Of a stretch of 64,000 bases of DNA, positions 26,603 to 35,831 are shown piece by piece. The position numbers and the translations under genes were made by a program. This stretch comes from an uncultured bacterium (GTDB taxonomy: Bacteria > Hydrogenedentota > Hydrogenedentia > Hydrogenedentales > CAILVY01). The DNA lies in NCBI GenBank assembly GCA_937951485.1, contig CALEDJ010000010.1, forward strand, positions 1 through 64,000. Direction: 5' to 3'. Each line of letters starts with the position of its first letter. The stretch's first letter is position 1. Under the pieces are notes generated by a model that saw only the letters and a program-made list of their open reading frames with translations, was not told the origin of the DNA and did not search any database.

Positions 26603-28954
26603 TCATTCCGCGGCCGTGCGGCGCTGAATCGGGCCGAGGGTGAATTCGGGGCGGGCGTCCATTTCAATGGCGGCGTGGCTATAGAAGGGATAGACGCTCC
26701 ATTCGGTGCATGTGAGGAGGTCGGGGAGTCCGTCGCCGTCGAAGTCGCCTGCCCAGGGATGGGGGCCGTGCTCAGAGACCCGGATGGGTTCGCCGAAACA
26801 ACGGAGCATGCGGGGTTCGTCGAAGACGGGTTTCTTGACGGTGCCGACATTACGCAGGAGGTAGACGCTTCCCTGTCCGGGGGCGGTTCCGGCGACGCTG
26901 TAGAGGAGGTCGAGGCGGCCGTCGCGGTCCCAGTCCACGGCGCGGAAGGATTCGGTCCATCGGGCGTTTCGGGGGATGAGGCGGTCGTCAATGAAGCGTC
27001 CGTCTGCGAGTCGGAGGGCGCGGTCTTTGAGGAGGCGGCGTTCGCCGTCCACGCCCCGGTATTGGATGAACAAGGTGAGTTTCCGGGTGTTGCCGTCGAG
27101 GGTGGCGAGGTCGGTGAGTCCGTCGCCGTTCCAGTCGGCGAATGCGGCGCCGGTGCGCCAGAAAAAAGGCTGTTCGCGTTCCGGGGGATAGGTCGCCACA
27201 AGGGCGCGGCGCGCGGAGGCGGCGCGCAGCCTGTCCGAATCGGGATGTTGTTCCACAATGATCTGCCGGCGCGGTCCGAATCGCGGTTCCTGGAGGCTGC
27301 CGATGTTTTGATACCAGAAGATTCGGTTGGTTTCATTGGGCAGGAGGAGATCAGGCAGGCCGTCCATGTCCCAATCCATAAAGGTCGGATAGAGGTACCC
27401 CATGTTGTGGGGATGGTGCGGCTCGCCGAGCACCTCGTTGCGAAGGATGCGGATGGGGCGTCCTGCGGCGTAGAGCGGATCCGGTTCGGCGTAGGCGGGG
27501 CGGTCGGTTGTTCCTTCATTGCGCACGATGCGGGGCCAACCGTAGCCGTTTCCGACCAGCAGGTCCAAGGCGCCGTCGTCGTTCCAGTCGCATGCCCAAG
27601 GCCATGCCTGGTCGCCCAGGGAAATAACGGCGGAGAGCGAGTCGGCGCGGGCGGCCTGGCGGAATGTGGCGGGCGCCTCGGGCGCGGGAATATGCTCGAA
27701 GAAAGTGACGGACTGGAACACGTCCGTCACCGCGAGAAAGCCCTTGCGCGGACCGTCGGCGACTGCCGCGAGATGGTTGGGAGAGTGCGGGGCGATGCCC
27801 ACGACGGGTTGGGGCGGCGCAAACAGAGGCGGGTCGCCGCCGAGGTGCCGCTGCCAGACAATGCGGTATTCGTGCACGCCGCCGCCGGGGACCTCTTCCA
27901 GGGCGATGGCGTCCGGCAGGCCGTCGCCGTCGAGGTCGAGAAAGCATGCCCCCTTTTGCACCGCCAGCCGGGCGGGCGCGGCCAGTTGGATGGGCCGGCC
28001 CGCCGGGTTGGTGTTACGCAGATACCATGTGGTCTCTGGGTCCCCCTTGTGCAGGCTGCCTATGACAATATCCAAGGCGTCATCGCGGTCAAGGTCCACC
28101 ACGCGACAGGGGAACCATGCGCCAGGTGGGCGTGAGAGGCCGCCATGTGCGACAAATATCGGCATGCCGCCCGCGTCGCGCTCGCCGCTGTTCAACATGA
28201 GATAGAGGAAATCGCCGTCGCGCGGGGAAAATACAATGTCAAGCAAGCCGTTCCCGTTGAGGTCGGCAAAATCCGCTGTCATGTACGTGCCGGGAAAGTG
28301 CTTGAATTCCCTGGAACCCGCTTCCTCCACATAGCGCAGCCGGACCATGTCGCCGAAAGTGAACGCATCCGTGCCGCCGACGCGGGGATAGCAGACGATG
28401 CCGTCCCAAGGTTCGCCGGGCCGGTAAGCGTAGTTCCAGCAGCCCACCAGGTCAGGCATGCCGTCGCCGGTGAGGTCGGCCAATCGGGAGGGATAAGGCA
28501 GCATGAGCGGGCGCGGCGCGCCCGCGTTATAGCGGAGCAGGTCGCCCGTGCCGATGCGCGGGGTGTATGCGGCGGGCCGCAGCGATGGTCGCTGCGGGGC
28601 GGCGCGAAAACGGATTTGATACGCGCGCCGTTCGGGGTCCGTGACCACCCATTCCACGCGCCCCGCGCCGCCGTGGGCGAAATCGCCGCCCAACGCATGC
28701 GGGACCGCTTCACCCGTGGCCGTATCGAAGACTGCGACGCTGTTCGGGTCCAGTACACCCTCCGCGCCGGCTTCCTTCAGGAGGGCATCGAAATCAATGT
28801 GCGGGTCCATGGGCGTTCGGGGGAAGCGCAATGGGGTAGTGATGGAGATGTCCAGCGTGAATGCCTCCCCCGGGTCGGCGGCAACAAAACTCGGTGCGGC
28901 GGTAAAGCAAAGGAACAATGCCGCGACGATATGTGCTTTTCCTTGAAATGGCAT
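26603..28954 (-). CDS. Secreted FG-GAP/VCBS-repeat protein
   Basis: About 783 residues from the ATG at 28954, which begins a signal peptide ending near F-V-A-A-D. A GTG at 29005 is in frame but would bury that signal. An N-terminal domain of about 130 residues is followed by nine calcium-loop motifs of the D-x-D/N-x-D-G-x-x-D type (L-T-G-D-G-M-P-D, L-D-G-D-G-L-P-D, F-D-G-D-G-L-P-D and others). These form an integrin-like beta-propeller. The protein is exported and probably binds ligand or polysaccharide. It is last in the row of genes 32017 to 26603, 99 bases after the symporter gene. No catalytic motif seen. Confidence 0.85.
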   Translation of the reverse strand: MPFQGKAHIVAALFLCFTAAPSFVAADPGEAFTLDISITTPLRFPRTPMDPHIDFDALLKEAGAEGVLDPNSVAVFDTATGEAVPHALGGDFAHGGAGRVEWVVTDPERRAYQIRFRAAPQRPSLRPAAYTPRIGTGDLLRYNAGAPRPLMLPYPSRLADLTGDGMPDLVGCWNYAYRPGEPWDGIVCYPRVGGTDAFTFGDMVRLRYVEEAGSREFKHFPGTYMTADFADLNGNGLLDIVFSPRDGDFLYLMLNSGERDAGGMPIFVAHGGLSRPPGAWFPCRVVDLDRDDALDIVIGSLHKGDPETTWYLRNTNPAGRPIQLAAPARLAVQKGACFLDLDGDGLPDAIALEEVPGGGVHEYRIVWQRHLGGDPPLFAPPQPVVGIAPHSPNHLAAVADGPRKGFLAVTDVFQSVTFFEHIPAPEAPATFRQAARADSLSAVISLGDQAWPWACDWNDDGALDLLVGNGYGWPRIVRNEGTTDRPAYAEPDPLYAAGRPIRILRNEVLGEPHHPHNMGYLYPTFMDWDMDGLPDLLLPNETNRIFWYQNIGSLQEPRFGPRRQIIVEQHPDSDRLRAASARRALVATYPPEREQPFFWRTGAAFADWNGDGLTDLATLDGNTRKLTLFIQYRGVDGERRLLKDRALRLADGRFIDDRLIPRNARWTESFRAVDWDRDGRLDLLYSVAGTAPGQGSVYLLRNVGTVKKPVFDEPRMLRCFGEPIRVSEHGPHPWAGDFDGDGLPDLLTCTEWSVYPFYSHAAIEMDARPEFTLGPIQRRTAAE

Positions 28955-29053
28955 AAACGACTTCTTGAACTTGAACACCGAACAGAAACCTGTCAGTTTA
29001 TCCACCGGCCAGGCAGGCCCGGCCGCGACAAAGCGGCGGCAAGCGGCCTGGCG

Positions 29054-30379
29054 TTATGGGCTGTTTTCTCTGGATTCCTCCGGAAACACCATGACGCCGC
29101 CGACTTCGCGCAGGGGGTATTTGCTGAAGATGAAAAATCCCAGCAGCCCTGCGGTGGCGGCAATCAAGGTAACGCCGCGAAGCCCCGCGATGCTGACAGT
29201 GTTGGCCTCGCCGGTATAGGCGACAATGCTGAAGGTGAGGCCGGCGCAGCCGAACAAGGTTTTCTGGATGGTGCCCTGCACGGCGAAGAAAAGGGCCTCG
29301 CGACGTCGTCCGGTGAGTTTTTCGTCGTAGTCAATGACATCGGCAAGCAGGGCGAAGGGCAGGGCGATGAAGCCGGTCATGGGCACGCCCAGCAGCGTAA
29401 CGAGCACGATCATCTGGGTGAGCGGATCGCCCCAGGGGACCACGCCGGCGCAAGAGAAGAGCGCCAGGCATATCGAGATGCCGAGAATGCTGCCGAGAAA
29501 GACGCGATACTTGCCAAACCGCGCCACCAACGGACCGACGGCGGCGAAAAGCACCATCGTCACCGCCAGAAACGGGGCCATGAGCAGGGTCACGGTGTCC
29601 TTGTCGCGCTCCAGGTAGATGGTGACCCAGTAGGGCAGCGCCGCGAGCACGCAGTTGAAGCCGAAAAAGACCATTGCCGTGCCGCCGACGAGACGACGGA
29701 AGGCGCGGTTTTTCAGGGCGGACAGGATCGCCGGCAAGAGGCGCGACCGGTCATGGTCCGCCACGGCGGCGTGCGTCTTTTCGCGGGTGGTCCAGGCGAC
29801 GGGGCCTATGCCGATGAGGATGACGGCGGCGACGAATCCCGCCATGACAAGCCAGCCGCCCATGTTGAGCACAAAACCCATGCTTGCGAACAGGATGGTG
29901 CCGATCATGACAAATGCAGCCTGGATGGTGGCCAGGCTGACGCGGTCGCGGAGGTCGGTGGTGATTTCCGGGAGCAGGGCGAGATAGGGGGTGACGACTG
30001 TGGGAAAGCACAGAAGATAGGCGGGCATCAGCACCAGGGCGTACACGGCGTTCATCCAGTGCAGATGGCCGACCGGCGGTGTCCACATGAGGAAAAAGCA
30101 CAGCGCCATGGGGACCATGCCGCCCCGGATGAACGGCAGCCGCCGCCCGATGCGCGTGCGGCAGTTGTCGCTCCAGTGGCCGATGAGCGGCTCCGCCACC
30201 GCGCCGATGACGCGGGCGCTGAAGACCAGTACGCCAAAGAGGCGCGCGGGCACCAGCGCGTTTTCGTCTCCGGGCACATAGCGGATGAATATCCACTGCA
30301 TGAAAACCAGATCGGGCAGGCTCATGGTGAGACCGCCCATCCCGTAGATCAGTTTTCTCCCCGCGCCCATCCGGCCCAT
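29054..30379 (-). CDS. GPH-family sugar:cation symporter (MFS_2, MelB-like)
   Basis: 441 residues with about twelve hydrophobic helices. The N-terminal K-L-I-Y-G-M-G and the loop motif P-L-I-G-H-W-S-D-N-C-R-T-R-I-G-R-R-L-P-F are signatures of the glycoside-pentoside-hexuronide symporters. The second-half loop D-V-I-D-Y-D-E-K-L-T-G-R-R-R-E is also typical. It imports sugars or glycosides with a cation across the inner membrane. A GGGAGAAA site precedes the ATG. It lies 45 bases after the SIS-domain gene, which suggests that the transported sugar is a phospho- or amino-sugar precursor handled by that enzyme. Confidence 0.9.
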   Translation of the reverse strand: MGRMGAGRKLIYGMGGLTMSLPDLVFMQWIFIRYVPGDENALVPARLFGVLVFSARVIGAVAEPLIGHWSDNCRTRIGRRLPFIRGGMVPMALCFFLMWTPPVGHLHWMNAVYALVLMPAYLLCFPTVVTPYLALLPEITTDLRDRVSLATIQAAFVMIGTILFASMGFVLNMGGWLVMAGFVAAVILIGIGPVAWTTREKTHAAVADHDRSRLLPAILSALKNRAFRRLVGGTAMVFFGFNCVLAALPYWVTIYLERDKDTVTLLMAPFLAVTMVLFAAVGPLVARFGKYRVFLGSILGISICLALFSCAGVVPWGDPLTQMIVLVTLLGVPMTGFIALPFALLADVIDYDEKLTGRRREALFFAVQGTIQKTLFGCAGLTFSIVAYTGEANTVSIAGLRGVTLIAATAGLLGFFIFSKYPLREVGGVMVFPEESRENSP

Positions 30380-30424
30380 GCGTTTCTCCCTGCCGTCCGT
30401 CGGCGGCGTTGACCGATTCCCCGT

Positions 30425-31153
30425 TTACCGCAAATGCGCGCGTGCGCCGAAGACCTGCACGAGCCGCGCGTTCCACTTGTCGTTGCCCGTAACGTGAGCG
30501 CATCGGAAGACCGGCGGCTCGCGACCCGATTCCACAAAGGCGCGGGCGACCAGATAGTTGATCTGGTGGATGATTGCCACGCCCGCCAGCGTGGACATGG
30601 GACCGACCAGGCTCTCCGTGCCTGTGATCTTGATTGCGGCGTTCTCTTCGCTGGTGCAATTGTCAATGACCAAATCGCAGATTTCAAAGAGTTTGATGCG
30701 GAAACCCGGACTGTTCTTCGCCAGACGCGCCTGCGCCAGCGAGGTCACGGCCACGGTGGACAAGCCCTTCTCGCGGGCGAGCAGCGCCATTTCGATGGGC
30801 ACGGCATCTCTACCGCTATTGGAGACGATGGTGAGCACTTCACCGGAGCGCAGGTCGGCCCGCTCAAACAGGATTTTGGCAATGCCGGGAATCCGCGCCA
30901 TATGCCGGGCGCTGACAGGGCCTTCGTGGAGCATGATCGGCGGAAAGAGCACCGCATTCACCGGCGCCAGGCCGCCGGTGCGGCAATAGGCCTCTTCGGC
31001 GATGAGGTGCGAATGCCCCGCGCCGAAGACATGCCAGACGCCGTTCTTGATGAGGCTCCGGGCGATTAAATCGGCGGCGGCGTGGATGGCTTCGGACTGG
31101 GTGGATTCGATCTTATCGAGAATCTCCCGCGCCTTCTGCAAATAAAGCATCAT
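30425..31153 (-). CDS. SIS-domain sugar isomerase (UPF0309-like)
   Basis: 242 residues. The SIS fold is shown by G-V-W-H-V-F-G-A-G-H-S-H near residue 38, the E-E-A-Y-C-R-T-G-G-L region, and the phosphosugar-binding loop T-I-V-S-N-S-G-R-D-A-V-P near 107. This is the pattern of the UPF0309 family related to MurQ and GmhA. It probably isomerises or cleaves a phosphorylated sugar in the cytosol. Two adjacent ATG codons (31153, 31150) follow an AGGACAGG stretch. It is the middle gene between the TIM-barrel and symporter genes, with gaps of 27 and 45 bases. Confidence 0.82.
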   Translation of the reverse strand: MMLYLQKAREILDKIESTQSEAIHAAADLIARSLIKNGVWHVFGAGHSHLIAEEAYCRTGGLAPVNAVLFPPIMLHEGPVSARHMARIPGIAKILFERADLRSGEVLTIVSNSGRDAVPIEMALLAREKGLSTVAVTSLAQARLAKNSPGFRIKLFEICDLVIDNCTSEENAAIKITGTESLVGPMSTLAGVAIIHQINYLVARAFVESGREPPVFRCAHVTGNDKWNARLVQVFGARAHLR

Positions 31154-31180
31154 GACCTGTCCTTCCGGCGTGTTCGCACC

Positions 31181-32017
31181 TCACTTTGCGGCAATTTCCG
31201 GGCGGATGCCGCTCCCCAAGGCTGTGGCGTCCCGCAAGTGCTTTTCCAGCAGCGCGATGTCTTCCTGCAACATCTTGGGATTGTCCTTCGGGAAGATTCC
31301 CACGCATACAGCGTCGTTGGGGCGCATGTGCCGCGCGAGGTAGGTGAAGGCGTCCTCGGGGTGGTTGCGCCCCGCGGCGAGCACCTTGTAGTGGATCGCG
31401 GGTTTCTCGAGCGTGCGGATGACCGCCATCATTCGGTCGCGGTCCTCGGCATCGTATCGTTCGGGGCTTCCGGGACGGTGTTCGGCGTGCCTGTCGCGGC
31501 GTTCGATGTTGTAGTGGCAGCACATGAAGAAATCCGGGTCGAGATGGTCCCGCGCCCAGGCAATCACATCGGGTTCATGGGCGGCGATGCCGGCGGGCAT
31601 GCCCGCGTCACGAATCCGGGCAATGGCGTCCGGCACTTCGTCGAGGGCGTCATTGGCAAAGAGGAAATCCATCATGCCGCCGTGGAGGTAGCAGGCCTTT
31701 GCGCCGCCATCAACGGCGTTCTGGATGCCCCGTCGCATGTCGCCCACTTCCGGACAGGTCTGCGCGAACCACTGGATGTTTCCGCCCTCGTCCCAGTATT
31801 CGAGCAGCACGCGCATGATGTGGTGGTCGGCGCGGCCCAGATGCGTGTTGACGCCGAGACGCTCCGCGTCACGCAGTGTCTCCTTGATGCGTGCCGTGGT
31901 GAAGTAGCGAAGCATCTCCCGGTTTTTCTCGATGGTCTGATGCGAAAAACCGCTGAACGGATTTCCACCGATGATGAACCGGCTGACCCGCAACCCGCCA
32001 ATCTCCACATAATCCAT
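31181..32017 (-). CDS. TIM-barrel protein, aldo/keto-reductase-like N-terminus
   Basis: About 278 residues from the ATG at 32017; a GTG 51 bases earlier is less likely. The start D-Y-V-E-I-G-G-L-R-V-S-R-F-I-I-G-G-N-P-F-S-G resembles the first strand of aldo/keto reductases. However, I cannot find the catalytic Asp-Tyr-Lys-His set in order. Later segments (N-T-H-L-G-R-A-D-H-H, G-A-K-A-C-Y-L-H-G-G, D-F-F-M-C-C-H-Y-N) suggest beta-alpha barrel strands with possible metal-binding His residues. It is first in the sugar operon. I do not know the reaction; a sugar epimerase or lyase is possible. Confidence 0.65.
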   Translation of the reverse strand: MDYVEIGGLRVSRFIIGGNPFSGFSHQTIEKNREMLRYFTTARIKETLRDAERLGVNTHLGRADHHIMRVLLEYWDEGGNIQWFAQTCPEVGDMRRGIQNAVDGGAKACYLHGGMMDFLFANDALDEVPDAIARIRDAGMPAGIAAHEPDVIAWARDHLDPDFFMCCHYNIERRDRHAEHRPGSPERYDAEDRDRMMAVIRTLEKPAIHYKVLAAGRNHPEDAFTYLARHMRPNDAVCVGIFPKDNPKMLQEDIALLEKHLRDATALGSGIRPEIAAK

Positions 32018-32219
32018 GAATGCCCAGCCTTTCTTCTTTGCGCAGGCCTGTGCACGGGCCTTCTCCACGGCGCGGATAGTCTAGCATGATACGGTCTTTT
32101 GTGCGAATCCCCAAGGGGCACGTTGCCGTGTTGTGACGAATGAATAGCGCGGCGGGGTGTCCCAAAGCGCAATGAATTTGCTACACTATCGGAGGAACTG
32201 CCGGCAGGGAGCGATTCAC

Positions 32220-32918
32220 ATGGAAACCCCGATGAAACCCTTGAGCGCGGTGCGCGAAATGCCGCAGGAGGATCGGCCGCGCGAGCGGCTGGCGCGCCTG
32301 GGTGCGAAAGCCCTGAAGGATGCGGAGTTGATCGCGGTGCTCTTTCGCACGGGTACGCGCGCGGAAGGCGCGGTGGCGCTGGCGGAGCGGGTGCTGCGGG
32401 AATTCGGCGGGCTGCGCCCGCTGGGGCGGGCATCGTTGGAGGAAATCCAGCAGGTCAAGGGGGTGGGGATGGTGAAAGCGGTGGAATTGAAGGCGGCGCT
32501 GGAACTGGGCCAGCGGCTTGCGGATCATACGGCAAGGAACCGGACACGGATTCGCGGGCCGGAGGATGTGAAAGAACTGCTCATGCTGGAGTTTAAGGAA
32601 TACGAAACGGAGCATTTCAAGGCGTTGTTGCTGAACACCAGGAACGATGTGCTGAAGATTCACGAAGTGTCGCGCGGCGGCCTGGACGGCACGATGGCCG
32701 CGCCGCGCGATGTGTTCCGGGAAGCGGTGCGCATCGGCGCGTCCGCTGTCATTGTGGCGCACAACCACCCCAGCGGCGACCCGGAACCGAGCGGCACGGA
32801 CATCGCGCTGACCCGCCAATTGGCCGAAGCGGGCGCGCTGCTGGGCATTGCGCTGCACGATCACGTGGTCTTCGGCGACGGGTGCATCGTAAGCATGAAG
32901 GAAAGGCAGTACTTGTGA
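32220..32918 (+). CDS. radC: RadC-family JAB-domain protein
   Basis: 232 residues. Helix-hairpin-helix region near residues 60-90 (I-Q-Q-V-K-G-V-G-M-V-K-A). Then the JAB/MPN metalloprotease-like motif V-A-H-N-H-P-S-G-D-P-E-P-S-G-T-D near 175-190, with the zinc ligands His, His and Asp. I chose the ATG at 32220 after a GGGAG site rather than the upstream ATG at 32157. RadC was once linked to DNA repair, but its role is unproven. The stop overlaps the GTG start of psd. Confidence 0.93.
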   Translation: METPMKPLSAVREMPQEDRPRERLARLGAKALKDAELIAVLFRTGTRAEGAVALAERVLREFGGLRPLGRASLEEIQQVKGVGMVKAVELKAALELGQRLADHTARNRTRIRGPEDVKELLMLEFKEYETEHFKALLLNTRNDVLKIHEVSRGGLDGTMAAPRDVFREAVRIGASAVIVAHNHPSGDPEPSGTDIALTRQLAEAGALLGIALHDHVVFGDGCIVSMKERQYL

Positions 32919-33532
32919 ACGAACCGTTCAATGCGTGGGTGCAGGGCATCTGGTATTACGGCCCGCTGTTGGGCATCGGCGGCGCGTTTGTGCTGCTGGG
33001 GTTTGCGGTGCTGCTCTTTTTCCGCGATTTCCCGCGCGAAATCACCGCCGCCGCAAACGAGGTGACGTCGCCCGCCGATGGCACGGTGGTGGCCATCGAG
33101 GAGTTGGCGGAAAGCCCGCATTACGACGGCCCGTGCCGTCGGGTTTCGATTTTCATGTCGGTCTTCAACGCGCATGTCAACCGGGCGCCGTTTGGTGGGA
33201 CGGTCCGAGATGTGCGCTACGCACCCGGGGCGTACAAAAACGCCATGCGCCCGGACTCCTCGAAGGTCAACGAGTCCAACACGATTTGGCTGGAGACCCA
33301 GGAGGGCCTGATGACCGTGCGGCAGATTTCCGGCGCGGTCGCGCGCCGCATCGTGTGCGCGGTCGCACCGGGCGACACCCTGGCCAAAGGCGAGAAATTC
33401 GGCATGATCCGCTTCGGGTCCCGCGTTGAATTATACCTGCCCCCGCACGCGGAAATATGTGTTGGACTCAAACAGAAGGTGTATGCGGGCACAAGCGTCG
33501 TCGCCCGCTTCCATTTCGGTCGGACGCCATGA
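32915..33532 (+). CDS. psd: Phosphatidylserine decarboxylase proenzyme
   Basis: 205 residues, the short bacterial/archaeal type. One membrane segment lies near residues 12-37. S-P-A-D-G-T-V-V precedes the catalytic region. M-S-V-F-N-A-H-V-N-R holds a conserved His, and the self-cleavage site is F-G-S-R near residue 168, where Ser becomes the pyruvoyl group. It converts phosphatidylserine to phosphatidylethanolamine at the inner membrane. It starts with GTG at 32915, sharing bases with the radC stop, and has an AAGGAAAGG site. Its own stop overlaps the pssA start. The two lipid genes therefore work as a coupled pair. Confidence 0.95.
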   Translation: MNEPFNAWVQGIWYYGPLLGIGGAFVLLGFAVLLFFRDFPREITAAANEVTSPADGTVVAIEELAESPHYDGPCRRVSIFMSVFNAHVNRAPFGGTVRDVRYAPGAYKNAMRPDSSKVNESNTIWLETQEGLMTVRQISGAVARRIVCAVAPGDTLAKGEKFGMIRFGSRVELYLPPHAEICVGLKQKVYAGTSVVARFHFGRTP

Positions 33533-34452
33533 ATATTCGCGATTTCAGAAAGAGCCGCAAACTTAAAATCAAGCGGATCAGCCGCCGCCGGCCCATCAAT
33601 GTGCTTGCGAGCGTCATGACCACCATCAGCCTCTACTTCGGCATGACCAGCATCATCGCCAGTATCGGTCGGGAATTTGAGTTTGCGGCGCTTTTCATTT
33701 TACTTGCCATACTGTTTGACGCTTGTGACGGAGTGGTGGCCCGCATCACCAAAAGCGTGTCTGAATTCGGCAAGGAACTCGACAGCCTCAGCGACCTGGT
33801 GTCGTTCGGCGTCGCCCCCGGTATTCTGGTTTTCATGGCCTACCTGCCGGAGTGGTCTCATATGCCACTGCCGCCGCGCGCCGAATCCATCGTGGGCAAA
33901 ACCGGGTCTTACGCGGCGATCATCTATGTCATCTGCACCGCGTTGCGACTGGCCCGTTTCAATATATACCAGGCGGACCGCCGCGATTCTTTCGTCGGGC
34001 TGCCCTCGCCCGCCGCGGGCGGCACGATTGCCACCTTCGTGCTGTTTCTTCAATACTACGAACTGCGCCTGGAAACGCATGAATTCGGGCCGCTGGCCTA
34101 TTATGCGATCGGCCCGCTGGCGGTCATCCTTGCGCTGCTGATGGTCAGCACCATCCGCTATCCCAAGGACCGCTTCAAATCGTTCATCCTCGCGCCGCGC
34201 CACGCCTTCCCCGTGCTTGGCTTCTGCGCCTTCGCCATCGCCGTCATCCACTACGCCGTCACCACCTCGCCGTACATCGTATTGTTCCCCCTCGCCATGA
34301 CCTATGTGCTGTTCGGCATCGGCGACACGGTCTACGCCCGCCATCTCGTGAAACGCGGCATTCTGCCCGCCGATGAGAAAACGGGCGGAAAAACGGGCGA
34401 TCAGGCGCCGCCGTCCGACACCTCGCCCACAAAGAACTTGGACCGCCTGTAG
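33529..34452 (+). CDS. pssA: CDP-diacylglycerol-serine O-phosphatidyltransferase
   Basis: 307 residues. The CDP-alcohol phosphatidyltransferase signature D-G-x2-A-R-x8-G-x3-D-x3-D is complete, running from C-D-G-V-V-A-R near residue 65 to D-S-L-S-D. About eight hydrophobic segments follow. It makes phosphatidylserine from CDP-diacylglycerol and serine in the inner membrane, the step before psd. It begins at the ATG at 33529, overlapping the psd stop as ATGA. The last 52 bases overlap the end of the convergent exporter gene, so its C-terminal tail (rich in Gly, Lys, Asp) is encoded opposite another coding region. Confidence 0.94.
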   Translation: MNIRDFRKSRKLKIKRISRRRPINVLASVMTTISLYFGMTSIIASIGREFEFAALFILLAILFDACDGVVARITKSVSEFGKELDSLSDLVSFGVAPGILVFMAYLPEWSHMPLPPRAESIVGKTGSYAAIIYVICTALRLARFNIYQADRRDSFVGLPSPAAGGTIATFVLFLQYYELRLETHEFGPLAYYAIGPLAVILALLMVSTIRYPKDRFKSFILAPRHAFPVLGFCAFAIAVIHYAVTTSPYIVLFPLAMTYVLFGIGDTVYARHLVKRGILPADEKTGGKTGDQAPPSDTSPTKNLDRL

Positions 34453-35582
34453 GTTTCCAGCCCTTCCAGAACGAAGACCTTCAGCGCTGCCGCAATGGGC
34501 ACGGCAAGGAGCAGCCCCACGAATCCCAGGGTGGTGCTGAAGACCATGATCGCCAGAATCACCCACACCGGACTGAGTCCCACCTGCCCGCCCACGATGC
34601 GCGGCGTGAGGACGTAACTCTCCAGCAACTGCGCCAGAATAAAGACCAGCAACGCGCCGATCAGATTCGCGCCGAATCCATATTGCAGCAGCGTCAGCAA
34701 CAGCACCGGGCCGATGGTGATCGCCACGCCCAGATAAGGCACCAGATTCGCCAGCCCCCCGATAAGCGCGAGCGGAAATGCAAAGGGCACGCCCGCCAAT
34801 CGGAAGCCGACCGCGTATATGACGGCCAGGCAGCAGCACACCGTAATCTGGCCGCGCAGATAGGCCCGCAACTGGATGTCAATCTGAATTACGATGTCCG
34901 TGATTCTGCCGCGCTGACGCGGTGGCAGCAATTCATGCGCGGCGGCGGCAATCCGGTCGAAATCCTTGAGCAGATAAATCGCGACAAAGGCGAAGAGCGC
35001 AAAATTGCCGATGAACAGCACGGTGTTCAGAATGCCGCCGGCCAGGGACGCAAAGAACGCCGCAGCGGTGACGGTCACCCGTTGCCCTGCGCCCGCGATG
35101 GCACCCAGATTCTCGACAAGAAAAGCGCGGGCCTGTGTTTGTATGAAAGCCCCCAGTTTTTCTGCGAGCACCGCCCGCTCGTTGACATCCTGCGCGCCTT
35201 CGGGAATCCAGCCTATCTGCTCCATCATCGCCGCGAGCGGCAGCCGGTCCAAAAGACGGTCAAACCAGACCATGCTGAAATCCTGCTTCGCCGCCTCCAC
35301 CAGTTTCTGCGCCTCCGCCACGATGCCCGGCAGAATCATCAACGGCAGGAGCAGGAATCCCAACATCAGCGCCACCACGATCACAATCACGGCGGGCATG
35401 CGCGGTATGCGGCGGCGCTCCAGCGCGACCGCCACCGGGTGCAGGATGTAGGCGACGAGAAACGCAAACATGAGCGGCACCAGCACCGCGCGCAGCAGGT
35501 ATATGGCCAGAGCAGCCGCCGCCAGCGCGGCCAGCATGGTTCCCGCCCGCGCCCAAGGGCTTTCCAATATCTTTTTGTCCAT
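34401..35582 (-). CDS. AI-2E family transporter (PerM/TqsA-like)
   Basis: 393 residues from the ATG at 35582, which has a GGGAGGCG site. It has eight or so hydrophobic segments arranged as in the AI-2 exporter superfamily. These include an N-terminal pair (L-R-A-V-L-V-P-L-M-F-A-F-L-V-A-Y-I-L-H-P), a soluble middle region, and a C-terminal block with L-I-G-G-L-A-N-L-V-P-Y-L-G and L-E-S-Y-V-L-T-P-R-I-V-G. Family members export autoinducer-2 or act as Na/H or osmotic antiporters, so the substrate is open. Convergent with pssA, with a 52-base overlap. Confidence 0.88.
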   Translation of the reverse strand: MDKKILESPWARAGTMLAALAAAALAIYLLRAVLVPLMFAFLVAYILHPVAVALERRRIPRMPAVIVIVVALMLGFLLLPLMILPGIVAEAQKLVEAAKQDFSMVWFDRLLDRLPLAAMMEQIGWIPEGAQDVNERAVLAEKLGAFIQTQARAFLVENLGAIAGAGQRVTVTAAAFFASLAGGILNTVLFIGNFALFAFVAIYLLKDFDRIAAAAHELLPPRQRGRITDIVIQIDIQLRAYLRGQITVCCCLAVIYAVGFRLAGVPFAFPLALIGGLANLVPYLGVAITIGPVLLLTLLQYGFGANLIGALLVFILAQLLESYVLTPRIVGGQVGLSPVWVILAIMVFSTTLGFVGLLLAVPIAAALKVFVLEGLETYRRSKFFVGEVSDGGA

Positions 35583-35831
35583 GGCTCGCCTCCCGGCGGC
35601 ATCCGGCGCCGTGCGAACAATGCTAACATGCCCCCGATAAACTGGCAAAATACGGAGTGCGGAATGCGGGGTGCGATGCGTGGATCATGACGCATTTATC
35701 CCAATGTCAACATTTTGGAGTACATGCTTCAGCCTGCCAGATGCAACGTTTTGAAAGCGGTACGAGCGGTCCTTCAACGCAAACGCAACGGACGGCCTTC
35801 AACAAACGCCGGAGGCGGCGTGGTTCATTGG

